Shown here: piece after piece, positions 25,486 to 33,890 of the stretch
How positions within the stretch are numbered: position 1 is the stretch's first letter
Layout of the letters: each line of letters opens with the position of its first letter
Origin: Alphaproteobacteria bacterium
Lineage (GTDB): Bacteria; Pseudomonadota; Alphaproteobacteria; Puniceispirillales; Puniceispirillaceae
Assembly (NCBI GenBank): GCA_009920665.1
Contig: RFZL01000013.1
Span: 1-54,180 of the forward strand
Length of the DNA stretch: 54,180 nt
Direction: 5' to 3'
The notes under the pieces: model-generated
Seen by the model: the letters and a program-made list of their open reading frames with translations, nothing else
The model's database searches: none
What the model was told of the DNA's origin: nothing
Position numbers and translations under genes: made by a program

Positions 25486-27511
25486 GGCGCAGCGCGTCGG
25501 TCACCGCCGCATTGACGTTGCGGCTGGCCACGGCATCGCCGATCCGGTGAAGCTCGAACGCCGAAGCGCCATTGGCGGATGGCGGCTGCGCGCTGCCAGT
25601 CACCATCATCCCGAGATCGGTCACACCGCCATTGCGGGAGCGCGGCGCCAGCTCGTGAAACAGCGCATCCGCCGGCACCGTGCCATAATCGAAAATTACC
25701 TGTGCCGCGCTTTTTTCCAGATCGCTGCCGGTCAACTCGCTCCGCAGTGTGGCGACAAGCCGGTTGCCCTCGCGCCTGACGCCGACAAGCGCATGTTCGG
25801 TGGTTGTCTCGATCCCGGTCTCGGCGGCCCATTTGCGCCAGATCACCCGCTCGGCATAGGCCTGTTCCATGGCCAGCGTCTCGTCGACGGTCACCAGGCT
25901 GACCCGCGCGCCGGCGGCATGCGCGACATCCGCCGCGCTCATCGCCACATGCCGGCCGGTACCGTCGATGACAAGAACATCGGCCGCCGGCGTCACCGTC
26001 CCCTGGATGATATCCCAGGGGCTGGTCAGTTCATTACCGCCCGGCACCCGGTCGATATTGGGAACGCCGCCGGTGGCGACGATCACAAGATCGGGGTTGC
26101 AGGCCAGCACATCCCCGGCCTCGGCGAATACCCCGCATCGAAGATCGACACCAAGCTGTTCGATCTCGGCTATGCGCCAGTCGACGATGCCGATCATGTC
26201 GCGTCGCCAGTGGGCGCGCGATGCCAGCAGGACCTGCCCGCCGGCGCGCGGCGCGGCCTCGAACAGGGTTACCTTATGGCCACGCGCGGCGGCAACCCGC
26301 GCCGCCTCCAGCCCGGCCGGCCCGGCCCCGACAATGACCACACGCCGGCGCGATGTGGCGGTTTCGATACGGTGATTCAGAACCGCCTCATGGCCGGTGG
26401 CCGGGTTGTGAAGACAGGTTGGCCGCCGGTGCGACATGCAATGGGTGGCACCAACGCAAGGCCGGATCCTGTGTTCCTCGCCGGCGGCGATCTTCTCGAC
26501 AAGATGCGGGTCGGCGATATGGGCGCGGGTCATCCCGACAAGATCGATCAGCCCTTCGGCAATGGCGTGGCGTGCCGTCGCCACATCGGAAATTCGCGCC
26601 GCATGCATCACCGGCAGGTCGATCTGTTCGCGAAAGGCGGCTGCCTTCGCCAGCCAGGGCGCCGTCGGCGAGGCCATGCCCGGCATGTTGTCGATGGCAA
26701 GACCTGCATAGGTGTCCATGCGGCCATAGATGGCGTTGAAGAAATCGAGAACACCTTCCGCCTGAAAACGCTTCGCGATGGCAAGACTGTCCTCGAATCC
26801 CAGCCCGTCCTGATGCCCCTCATCGACGATGAACCGGAAGCCGAGCAGGAAATCCGGCCCGACCGCCTTGCGGATGGCCTTGAAGACCTCGATCCCGAAG
26901 CGGCAGCGATTTTCCAGTGAGCCGCCCCAGGAATCGGTGCGCCGGTTCATCGCCGGCGACAGGAACTGGCCGATCAGATGCGCGCCTGACAGGCATTCAA
27001 TCCCGTCCAGCCCGCCAATCTGACAGCGCCGTGCGGCGGCGACAAAATCGGCTGTCACGCGGGCAATGTCCTGATCTCCCATCTCTTTGGGGATGCTGCG
27101 GTGCAGCGTCTCGCGGATCACCGACGGGGCGATGGTTGGCAACATCGCGCCCTTGTCGAATTCGCCGCGCCGTCCAAGATGCGTGATCTGGCACATCAGG
27201 GCGCTTCCGGCCTCATGGATGCGTGAGGAAAACCGGGTCAGATGCGGGATGACCTCATCCACTCCGAGATTGAGCTGCGGCATCACCGACGGCGAATCGA
27301 TCGAGACATTGGACGATCCGCCAAACATCGTCAGCCCGATCCCGCCGCGTGCCTTTTCAAGATGATAGGCCTGATAGCGGTCGGCAGGCATCCCGCCCTC
27401 ACCAAGTCCGCAGGCATGGCTTGTGCTCATGATCCGGTTGCGCAGCGTCACATGTCCCAGCCTGAAGGGCTGCAGCAGCGGGTCGGTCCCCTCGGTTTTC
27501 CTGTCCGTCAT
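25469..27511 (-). CDS. OYE/trimethylamine dehydrogenase-type flavin oxidoreductase
   Basis: A 680-residue two-part flavoprotein. Residues 11-350 are an old-yellow-enzyme TIM barrel for FMN (QPFRLGHVTLRNRIMSTSH, GLDGIECLSGAHLIGQFLSP). Residues 352-366 are the iron-sulfur cluster segment and 388-680 a FAD/NAD module with GAGPAG at 395-400. The layout matches trimethylamine dehydrogenase, dienoyl-CoA reductase and N-methylproline demethylase; the early SHACGLGEGGMPADRYQAYH fits the demethylase-like branch better. Oddly, of the four usual cluster cysteines only Cys352, Cys358 and Cys366 are present, Ala355 taking one place. GGAGGG before the ATG at 27511 sets the start. It is divergent from the MttB-family gene, which suggests joint use in removing N-methyl groups. 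Confidence 0.9.
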   Translation of the reverse strand: MTDRKTEGTDPLLQPFRLGHVTLRNRIMSTSHACGLGEGGMPADRYQAYHLEKARGGIGLTMFGGSSNVSIDSPSVMPQLNLGVDEVIPHLTRFSSRIHEAGSALMCQITHLGRRGEFDKGAMLPTIAPSVIRETLHRSIPKEMGDQDIARVTADFVAAARRCQIGGLDGIECLSGAHLIGQFLSPAMNRRTDSWGGSLENRCRFGIEVFKAIRKAVGPDFLLGFRFIVDEGHQDGLGFEDSLAIAKRFQAEGVLDFFNAIYGRMDTYAGLAIDNMPGMASPTAPWLAKAAAFREQIDLPVMHAARISDVATARHAIAEGLIDLVGMTRAHIADPHLVEKIAAGEEHRIRPCVGATHCMSHRRPTCLHNPATGHEAVLNHRIETATSRRRVVIVGAGPAGLEAARVAAARGHKVTLFEAAPRAGGQVLLASRAHWRRDMIGIVDWRIAEIEQLGVDLRCGVFAEAGDVLACNPDLVIVATGGVPNIDRVPGGNELTSPWDIIQGTVTPAADVLVIDGTGRHVAMSAADVAHAAGARVSLVTVDETLAMEQAYAERVIWRKWAAETGIETTTEHALVGVRREGNRLVATLRSELTGSDLEKSAAQVIFDYGTVPADALFHELAPRSRNGGVTDLGMMVTGSAQPPSANGASAFELHRIGDAVASRNVNAAVTDALRLCQNC

Positions 27512-27663
27512 GCAGTCAGCCCTCCAGCGTGGCAATCTATCCCGGCAAAATCATGCGGCGAAGCCGGGCCTGTTGCAATAGCGCGGCATATTTGGTTCTT
27601 GCCGGGCGGCGGCTAAGCCGCGATGCTGGTGATGAACAGACAGACCATCCGGGACGTTCGCGA

Positions 27664-29238
27664 ATGTCGGACAGCAATATCGCAAACCGCCAGCGGCGCG
27701 GTCGGCGGGCCAGGGGCGCGGAACCGGCGGCATCGGCCGCGCCGGTTCTGGCCCCGGTCGGCGGCAGGCTGCAGCTTCTCGATGCGGTGGCCCTGCAGCG
27801 CATCCATGAGACCGCGCTTGTGCTGCTGGCCCGGACCGGCATCGCCGAGGCGCCGCCGGCGGTGGTGGAGCTGGCGACCGGTGCCGGCGCGGCGCTTGGC
27901 GAGGATGGCAGGCTGCGCTTTCCGGAATCGCTTGTCGAGCGCGTGCTTGCCGGTCTGCCGCGCCAGATCGGCCTTCACGGGCGCGGTGATGAAGGACCGC
28001 TCGTCCTTGGCGGTGATGAAGTGCATGTCGGCACCGGCGGTGCCTCGCCGGAAATTCTCGACCTTGCCAGCGGGCAGTACCGGCCCTCGATGCTTGCGGA
28101 TATCCATCTGGCGGCGCGGCTTGTCGATGGTCTTGAGCATGTGCATTTCTTCAGCCGACCGATGGTGGCGCGCGATATCGAGCCGCCGCTGCGGATGGAG
28201 GTGAACACCGCCTGGGCCTGCCTTGCCGGCACCGCGAAACATGTCATGGTCAGCGCGTCCTCGGTTGAGGCGGTGGATGAGATCGCCGAGCTTGTCTATA
28301 TGCTTGCTGGCTCCGAAGCGGCCTTCCGCGCCGCGCCTTTCCTGTCGCTGAACGTCAATCATATCGTGCCCCCGCTGCGTTTCGACGCCGACTCCGCCGC
28401 TGTCCTGTTGCGGGCTGTCGCGCGCGGTATTCCGGTGATGGTCAACACTTTCGGCCAGCTTGGCGCGTCGAGCCCGGTCACGATCGCCGGATGTGTGGCG
28501 CAGACAACCGCCGAGACGCTTGCCGGCATGGTGCTTGCCTTTCTTGTCGATCCGGATGTGCCGGCCATTTTCGGGCCACGGCCGATGGTCACCGACCTGC
28601 GGACCGGCGCCATGTCGGGTGGCGGCGGTGAACAGGCAAAGCTGACGGCGGCGGCCATCCAGATGGCGCGGTTCTACGGGCTGCCAAGCTCGACCATCGC
28701 CGGTGCCACCGATTCGAAATGGCCGGATGCGCAGGCCGGTCACGAGAAATGCCTGGCAGTCACGCTGGCGGTGCAGGCCGGCGCGCATTTCATCACCCAG
28801 GCGGCGGGAACGCAGGCAAGTCTGATGGGAACCTCGCTTGAGGCCTATGTGATCGACAATGACATGCTTGGCGCGATCCTCAGTGCGCATACCGCCATCG
28901 AGGTGTCTGACGACACGCTGGATGCGGGCGCGATCCATGACGCGGCCACCGGCGCCGGCCATTTCCTTGGCGAGGCGACCACGCTGGCGCGGATGAACAG
29001 CGATTTCCTCTATCCTGCCATCGGTGACCGGCGCAGCATCGGTGAATGGCAGGATGCTGGCCGGCCCGATATCTGGCGGCGGGCGCATGAACGGGTGCGT
29101 GAATCTCTTGCCGCACCGCCGCGCCAGCTTGTCGATCCGGCGCTGGCGGCCCGCATCGAATCCAGATTTGCGCTGACGCCATTACCATCGGCGCTATCAC
29201 AGACCCTGACCACTGACGAGGTGTCCCATGTCGGATGA
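27664..29238 (+). CDS. MttB-superfamily (trimethylamine methyltransferase-like) protein, no pyrrolysine
   Basis: A 524-residue TIM barrel of the MttB superfamily. The N-terminus (NRQRRGRRARG...) and RIHETALVLLARTGI are family hallmarks, as are VHVGTGGASPEILDLASG, PLRMEVNTAWACLAGTAKHV and QAGAHFITQAAGTQASLMGT. No in-frame amber codon exists, so it is the non-pyrrolysine type, whose studied members demethylate quaternary amines such as glycine betaine with a corrinoid partner. No corrinoid protein or reactivase is encoded nearby. The ATG at 27664 was chosen where the family N-terminus begins. It overlaps the ureohydrolase gene by 11 bases, so both proteins are probably needed together. Confidence 0.9.
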   Translation: MSDSNIANRQRRGRRARGAEPAASAAPVLAPVGGRLQLLDAVALQRIHETALVLLARTGIAEAPPAVVELATGAGAALGEDGRLRFPESLVERVLAGLPRQIGLHGRGDEGPLVLGGDEVHVGTGGASPEILDLASGQYRPSMLADIHLAARLVDGLEHVHFFSRPMVARDIEPPLRMEVNTAWACLAGTAKHVMVSASSVEAVDEIAELVYMLAGSEAAFRAAPFLSLNVNHIVPPLRFDADSAAVLLRAVARGIPVMVNTFGQLGASSPVTIAGCVAQTTAETLAGMVLAFLVDPDVPAIFGPRPMVTDLRTGAMSGGGGEQAKLTAAAIQMARFYGLPSSTIAGATDSKWPDAQAGHEKCLAVTLAVQAGAHFITQAAGTQASLMGTSLEAYVIDNDMLGAILSAHTAIEVSDDTLDAGAIHDAATGAGHFLGEATTLARMNSDFLYPAIGDRRSIGEWQDAGRPDIWRRAHERVRESLAAPPRQLVDPALAARIESRFALTPLPSALSQTLTTDEVSHVG

Positions 29239-30205
29239 CAGTTTCTTCACCCCGGTTTCGGCGCTGGACATGCCGCGCTTCGCCGGCATGCCGAATTTCA
29301 TGCGGTTGCCGCATCTGACGCTGGACTCGCCGCGCATCGACGAGGTGGAGATGGCGTTGGTCGGCGTTCCCTGGGATGCCGGTACGACGAACCGGCCGGG
29401 CCCCAGGCACGGGCCACGTCAACTGCGCGATCTGTCGACGATGATCCGGGCGATGAACCCGGTGACCGGTGTGGCCCCTTTCACCATGGTGAACTGCGCC
29501 GATCTTGGTGATGTCGGCCCGAACCCGATCGACCTTGATGACAGCATGCAGCGCATCGCCGGCTTCTATGGCGAACTGGCCGCGCGCGGGATTACGCCGA
29601 TGACGGCCGGCGGCGATCATCTTGTTTCGCTTCCGGTGCTGCGCGGCATCGCCGCTGGCGGGGCTCTGGGGATGATCCATTTCGATGCCCATACCGACCT
29701 GTTCGACAGCTATTTTGGCGGCTTTCGCTACACCCATGGAACGCCGTTCCGGCGCGCCATTGAAGAGGGGCTTCTTGATCCGAAGCGGGTTGTGCAGATC
29801 GGCATTCGCGGCACCGCCTACAATACCGAGGATGTCGATTGGGGCCTGTCACAGGGGGTGCGGATCATCCGGATCGAGGAGCTTTTCGAGCGCGGTATCG
29901 CCGATGTGATGGCCGAGGCGCGTGAAATTGTCGGCGCGGCGCCAACCTATTGTTCCTTCGATATCGATTTCATCGATCCGAGTTTCGCCCCTGGTACGGG
30001 TACGCCCGAAATCGGCGGTGTCACATCCTTTCAGGCGCAGCAGGTCGTGCGCGAGCTGTCCGGGGTGAATCTGGTCGGTGCCGATCTTGTCGAGGTGTCA
30101 CCGCCATTCGATGCCGCCGGTGGCACCGCCTGGGTCGGGGTGTCGATCATGTTCGAGCTGATGTGTGTGCTGGCCGAGGCCATTGTCGCGCGCCGCACCG
30201 GCTAG
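29228..30205 (+). CDS. Ureohydrolase (agmatinase/guanidinobutyrase family)
   Basis: A 325-residue arginase-fold enzyme with the complete binuclear manganese site: His131 (GGDHLVSLP), Asp153, His155 and Asp157 (HFDAHTDLF), Asp245 and Asp247 (SFDIDFIDPSFAPGTGTPE). Such enzymes split guanidino compounds to urea and an amine: agmatine, guanidinobutyrate, guanidinopropionate, or related amidines. Substrate-loop residues cannot be matched to one of these. No urease or polyamine genes are adjacent. Its start lies inside the MttB-family gene. The pairing of a guanidine hydrolase with methyl-group-removing enzymes is the notable context. Confidence 0.93.
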   Translation: MSDDSFFTPVSALDMPRFAGMPNFMRLPHLTLDSPRIDEVEMALVGVPWDAGTTNRPGPRHGPRQLRDLSTMIRAMNPVTGVAPFTMVNCADLGDVGPNPIDLDDSMQRIAGFYGELAARGITPMTAGGDHLVSLPVLRGIAAGGALGMIHFDAHTDLFDSYFGGFRYTHGTPFRRAIEEGLLDPKRVVQIGIRGTAYNTEDVDWGLSQGVRIIRIEELFERGIADVMAEAREIVGAAPTYCSFDIDFIDPSFAPGTGTPEIGGVTSFQAQQVVRELSGVNLVGADLVEVSPPFDAAGGTAWVGVSIMFELMCVLAEAIVARRTG

Positions 30206-30243
30206 CTGGGGAGCGATCCCGGGCTTGGATCATCGCGGCCCGG

Positions 30244-31101
30244 TCATCCCTGGGTGGCGGTGGCTTCCATTTCGGCCCACATCTCGATCACCCATTGCCG
30301 GATGAGCAACGCCTCTTCCCAGCGGTTCGACATTTCGCGCCCGTCGGCACCGGTCATCGCATATTCCGGCGGTCCGAGCTCGCACAGGAAGATGCAGTCG
30401 CCGGCCGTGTTGCGCGCCCGCCAGCTTTCCAGCCCGTCACGCCACCATCCCCTGAACAGCTCGACCCATTTCGCATGCTGCGGGAAATCGAGCTGAAGCT
30501 GGATCTGCTGGCGGCTGGCGACGCGCCCCTGGAAACTGTCCGACCGTTCGATGATCCGACGGATCAGCCCGGCGTCACGCGCCTCGAGCGGCAGCTTGAA
30601 TTCGCGGTCGACGACGAAATGTGACAGGTCGGCGCAAAGCCGCATTTCCGGCACCGCATCGATCAGGCACAGGGTGGCGTAGAGATCATTGGTGATGCAG
30701 TTGCGGTGCGTCTCGAACTGGATCGGCATGCCGACCTCGTCCGCCATATCGATCCAGCGGCGGATCACCGGAATCATCCCGTCAACACTCAGCGGCATCA
30801 CCTGGCCGATGACATCCACAAAGGGAGCCCCGAAATCCTTTGCCATGATCAGCGTCTCGCGAAGTGATTCGACGCTTTTCGGGAAGGCGACGATCAGCGG
30901 CGTCAGCCCGGCGCGTTCCATATGCGGGCGCACCTCGCGGGCCTGCGCCACGTCACCGGCGCCAAGGTCGATCGCCATGCCGTCATAGCCGGCCGCGGCA
31001 ACCATCTCGCAAATCCGGTCATAGGGCAGGATGGTACCGCTGTCGTCATGCGGCATCATCGCCCAGAGCGATGTGAAGGTCTTGAGCTTTCGCGACGACA
31101 T
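30244..31101 (-). CDS. TIM-barrel isomerase/endonuclease-IV-like protein
   Basis: A 285-residue protein of the xylose isomerase-like TIM-barrel superfamily. Visible features: ICEMVAAAGYDGMAIDLGAG, IQFETHRNCITNDLYATL with the Glu-His metal pair, LCADLSHFVVDREF, and CELGPPEYAMTGADGREMSN as the last strand. Sugar or sugar-acid isomerases and epimerases share this fold. It is the last gene of the minus-strand unit, 7 bp after the desaturase gene, and faces the ureohydrolase gene tail to tail. A role in rearranging a hydroxylated intermediate is possible but unproven. Confidence 0.85.
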   Translation of the reverse strand: MSSRKLKTFTSLWAMMPHDDSGTILPYDRICEMVAAAGYDGMAIDLGAGDVAQAREVRPHMERAGLTPLIVAFPKSVESLRETLIMAKDFGAPFVDVIGQVMPLSVDGMIPVIRRWIDMADEVGMPIQFETHRNCITNDLYATLCLIDAVPEMRLCADLSHFVVDREFKLPLEARDAGLIRRIIERSDSFQGRVASRQQIQLQLDFPQHAKWVELFRGWWRDGLESWRARNTAGDCIFLCELGPPEYAMTGADGREMSNRWEEALLIRQWVIEMWAEMEATATQG

Positions 31102-31108
31102 GGCCCGG

Positions 31109-32089
31109 TCAGGCTTCCAGGCGCGCGGTGCGGCCACCCGCCACCGGCACGATCCAGGCCTCATCCATCGGCCACTGGCTTTCATCCTTCTGCATCAGGC
31201 GCTTCACCACCTCGATCTGGAACTCGATCCAGCCCATGCGATGCACCGGGCCGGCCGCCGATTCGATCTTGTCATTCAGCTTGCGGAGTTGCCAGAACGG
31301 CACCGACGGATAGCTGTGATGCGCGGTGTGGTAGGGCATCTGCCAGCACAGCCAGCGCATGACGGCGTTGGTCCGCGTCGAGCGGGTGTTGTGAAGAATG
31401 TCGGTCTCATGCGACAGGCCGAGATGCTCGATCGTGTTCTGCAGCTGATGGACCCATTTTGTCAGCACCATCGGCAGCAGCCAGAAGGTCACGGCGGCCC
31501 AGCTTTCAAACACCACCGACAATGCCGCGATGACCGCATAGCCGGCGATATGAAGGCGGGATTCGCGGATGATCTTGCCCTCCAGCGCGGCGCTGATATA
31601 GGGCTCGATGATGATTCCGCGGGCACGTCTGACCAGGCCGGTAACACGGTTCATCCAGTAGGTGATGCCGATGAAATAGACAAGATAGCTTTGCAGCGTG
31701 TAGGGCGCGCGGGTCAGTTCGCCGTCACGTTCCCAGTTCGAGGTCCAGCGATGATGCGCCTGGTGCATGGCCAGATCGTAATCACGCGGAAAGATCATCG
31801 CGAAACCGACAAGACGCCCGAAGATCTCGTTCAGCCGGCGCGTCCGGAAGACGGTCCAGTGCGACAGCTCATGCTGCGCCGCGTAGAGGAAATTGACGAC
31901 CACGCCGAGGGCGAATCCGGTCGCCACCACCCACCATGTGCCCATGGCGAGGAAATGCAGATAGCCGAGCGCCGCGATGGCGCCAAGATGGCTTGCCATC
32001 TGCAGGCCGCCGGCAAGGTCGGACTTGGCGTTGAACTCCTTCAACTCTGCCCCGCTCAGGAGCTTTCTGGTCGAAAAGCTTTCTTCCAC
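31109..32089 (-). CDS. Membrane desaturase/hydroxylase with three His boxes
   Basis: A 326-residue integral membrane di-iron enzyme of the fatty acid desaturase superfamily. Histidine boxes are HELSH (residues 73-77), HQAHH (109-113) and HTAHH (254-258), with a further His in NTIEHLG. Four membrane helices frame them. The superfamily includes lipid desaturases, alkane and carotenoid hydroxylases and small-molecule hydroxylases. The gene is a GTG start preceded by GAGG, lies in a transporter operon and not near lipid genes, so hydroxylation of an imported small molecule is a reasonable guess. A lipid role cannot be excluded. Confidence 0.9.
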   Translation of the reverse strand: MEESFSTRKLLSGAELKEFNAKSDLAGGLQMASHLGAIAALGYLHFLAMGTWWVVATGFALGVVVNFLYAAQHELSHWTVFRTRRLNEIFGRLVGFAMIFPRDYDLAMHQAHHRWTSNWERDGELTRAPYTLQSYLVYFIGITYWMNRVTGLVRRARGIIIEPYISAALEGKIIRESRLHIAGYAVIAALSVVFESWAAVTFWLLPMVLTKWVHQLQNTIEHLGLSHETDILHNTRSTRTNAVMRWLCWQMPYHTAHHSYPSVPFWQLRKLNDKIESAAGPVHRMGWIEFQIEVVKRLMQKDESQWPMDEAWIVPVAGGRTARLEA

Positions 32090-32214
32090 TGTTGTTACCT
32101 CGGTCGCGCAGGATTGTTGTCGTCAGGCTAACAGCCTATGGCGGGCACCGGCAAGCCGCGATGCGGCCGGTGGTCACAGCCGTGGCTGTGTCGGGTCCCG
32201 CGATCGGGTCCGGT

Positions 32215-33885
32215 TTACATCCGGCTGGTCGCGGCATCCCCGAGATTTTCCGCACCGCGCTCCTCCAGAAGCTGGTCGAGCCAGCCAGGGTCCATTTCCG
32301 GCACCGAGCTCAGCAGCAGATCGGTATAGGCATGGTGCGGCGGGGTGAACATCTCGTCCTTCGGGCCGGCCTCGACAATCAGCCCGTCCTTCATCACCAC
32401 CACCTCGTCGGCGATGGCGCGCACCGTCGACAGATCATGCGTGATCAGCATGTAGGACAGCTTCATTTCGTCCTGAAGACGTGTCAGCAGCTTCAGGATG
32501 CCCTCGGCGACAAGCTGGTCAAGGGCCGAGGTCACCTCGTCACAGATAATGAATTTCGGTTCCGCCGCCAGCGCCCGCGCGATGCCGATACGCTGTTTCT
32601 GGCCGCCTGAAAGCTCGGAGGGCAGGCGGTCGATATACTCGCCGGGCTCCATCTCGATCTGTTCGAGAAGCTGTTCGACGCGGCGGCGCTTTTTGGCTCC
32701 CTTCAGCCCCAGATAGAATTCTACCGGGCGGCCGATAATCTCGCCGATCCGCTTGCGCGGGTTCAACGCGGTGTCGGCCATCTGGTAGATCATCTGCACC
32801 TGGCGCAGCTGATCGACACTGCGCTTGCGGTAATCGGCCGGCAGCACGGTATTTTCAAAGGCAATCTCGCCCTCGCGCGGCGGCAGCAGGCCGGTGATAC
32901 AGCGGGCGGTGGTCGATTTGCCCGATCCGGACTCGCCGACGACGGCGACAGTGCGGCCTTCATGAATGTCAAAACTGACATCGCGGACCACCGGGTCGCC
33001 ATCGCCATAGGCGGCGGTGACGTTGCGAAGGCTGATCACCGGCGTGGCCCCCGTCTTGACGGCGGGCTTTGGCGGGCGCTGGAAGCTGCGAACGGCCCAG
33101 AGCGATTTTGTGTAATCCTCGCGCGGTGCCTCCAGCATGGTGCGGGTATCGGCCTCCTCGACCTCGTCGCCGCGAAGCAGCACCTTCACCCGGTCCGCCA
33201 TCTGCGCGACGACGGCAAGGTCATGCGTGATGTAGATGGCGGCGGTCTGGAATTGCTCGACAATCTCGCGGATCGCCGCCAGCACCTCGATCTGGGTTGT
33301 CACATCAAGCGCCGTGGTCGGCTCATCGAAGATGATCAGGTCGGGACGGCAGGACATCGCCATCGCCGTCATCGCGCGCTGCAGCTGTCCGCCAGAAACC
33401 TGATGCGGATAGCGGAACCCGATCTCGTCCGGGTTGGGAAGGCGCAGCCGGCGATACAGCTCGATGGCATCCGCCTCGGCGTCATTCCGGCTCGCCAGGC
33501 CATGGAACAGCGGTGCCTCGGAATGCTGGTTGATGATCTTGTGCGCCGGGTTGAAGCTGGCGGCAGCGGACTGCGCGACATAGGCGATGCGCTTGCCAAG
33601 AAGCTGCCGTCTGATGTCCGGCGTGGCGCCGACAAGGTCAATGCCGTCAAATTCGACCGACCCGCCGACAATCTCGCACCCGTCGCGTGTAAAGCCCATC
33701 GCGGCCAGGCCAAGCGTGGATTTGCCGGCACCCGATTCGCCGATCAGCCCCAGAACCTCGCCCCGTTTCAGGTCGAGATCGACCTTGTTGATGATCCGCA
33801 CCCGCGTCTCGTCGGTGATGCCGTCGATCTCCAGATCGCGGATCCGGACAAGCATGTCCCCGTCAGCTGTCTGTTTCGCAGCCAT
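32215..33885 (-). CDS. Fused oligopeptide-type ABC ATPase (DppD-DppF)
   Basis: A 556-residue protein holding two complete ATPases in one chain. Half one has Walker A GESGAGKSTLG, signature VSGGQLQRAMTAMA and Walker B LIIFDEPTTALD; half two has GESGSGKSTTAR, LSGGQKQRIGIARA and FIICDEVTSALD. Each carries the C-terminal oligopeptide-family extension region, the second ending in the PxHxYTxxL-like PPHHAYTDLLLSSVP. It powers the adjacent binding-protein-dependent importer. The ribosome site AAGGAG is located within the final codons of the upstream permease gene. Fused forms are common in alphaproteobacteria. Confidence 0.96.
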   Translation of the reverse strand: MAAKQTADGDMLVRIRDLEIDGITDETRVRIINKVDLDLKRGEVLGLIGESGAGKSTLGLAAMGFTRDGCEIVGGSVEFDGIDLVGATPDIRRQLLGKRIAYVAQSAAASFNPAHKIINQHSEAPLFHGLASRNDAEADAIELYRRLRLPNPDEIGFRYPHQVSGGQLQRAMTAMAMSCRPDLIIFDEPTTALDVTTQIEVLAAIREIVEQFQTAAIYITHDLAVVAQMADRVKVLLRGDEVEEADTRTMLEAPREDYTKSLWAVRSFQRPPKPAVKTGATPVISLRNVTAAYGDGDPVVRDVSFDIHEGRTVAVVGESGSGKSTTARCITGLLPPREGEIAFENTVLPADYRKRSVDQLRQVQMIYQMADTALNPRKRIGEIIGRPVEFYLGLKGAKKRRRVEQLLEQIEMEPGEYIDRLPSELSGGQKQRIGIARALAAEPKFIICDEVTSALDQLVAEGILKLLTRLQDEMKLSYMLITHDLSTVRAIADEVVVMKDGLIVEAGPKDEMFTPPHHAYTDLLLSSVPEMDPGWLDQLLEERGAENLGDAATSRM

Positions 33886-33890
33886 GCGCC

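Noticed and set aside
25547-26920. A 457-codon open frame on the plus strand antisense to the OYE/TMADH-type gene
   Set aside because: It has no ribosome site or recognisable motifs, and the opposite strand encodes a clear enzyme. Long antisense frames are expected in GC-rich DNA.
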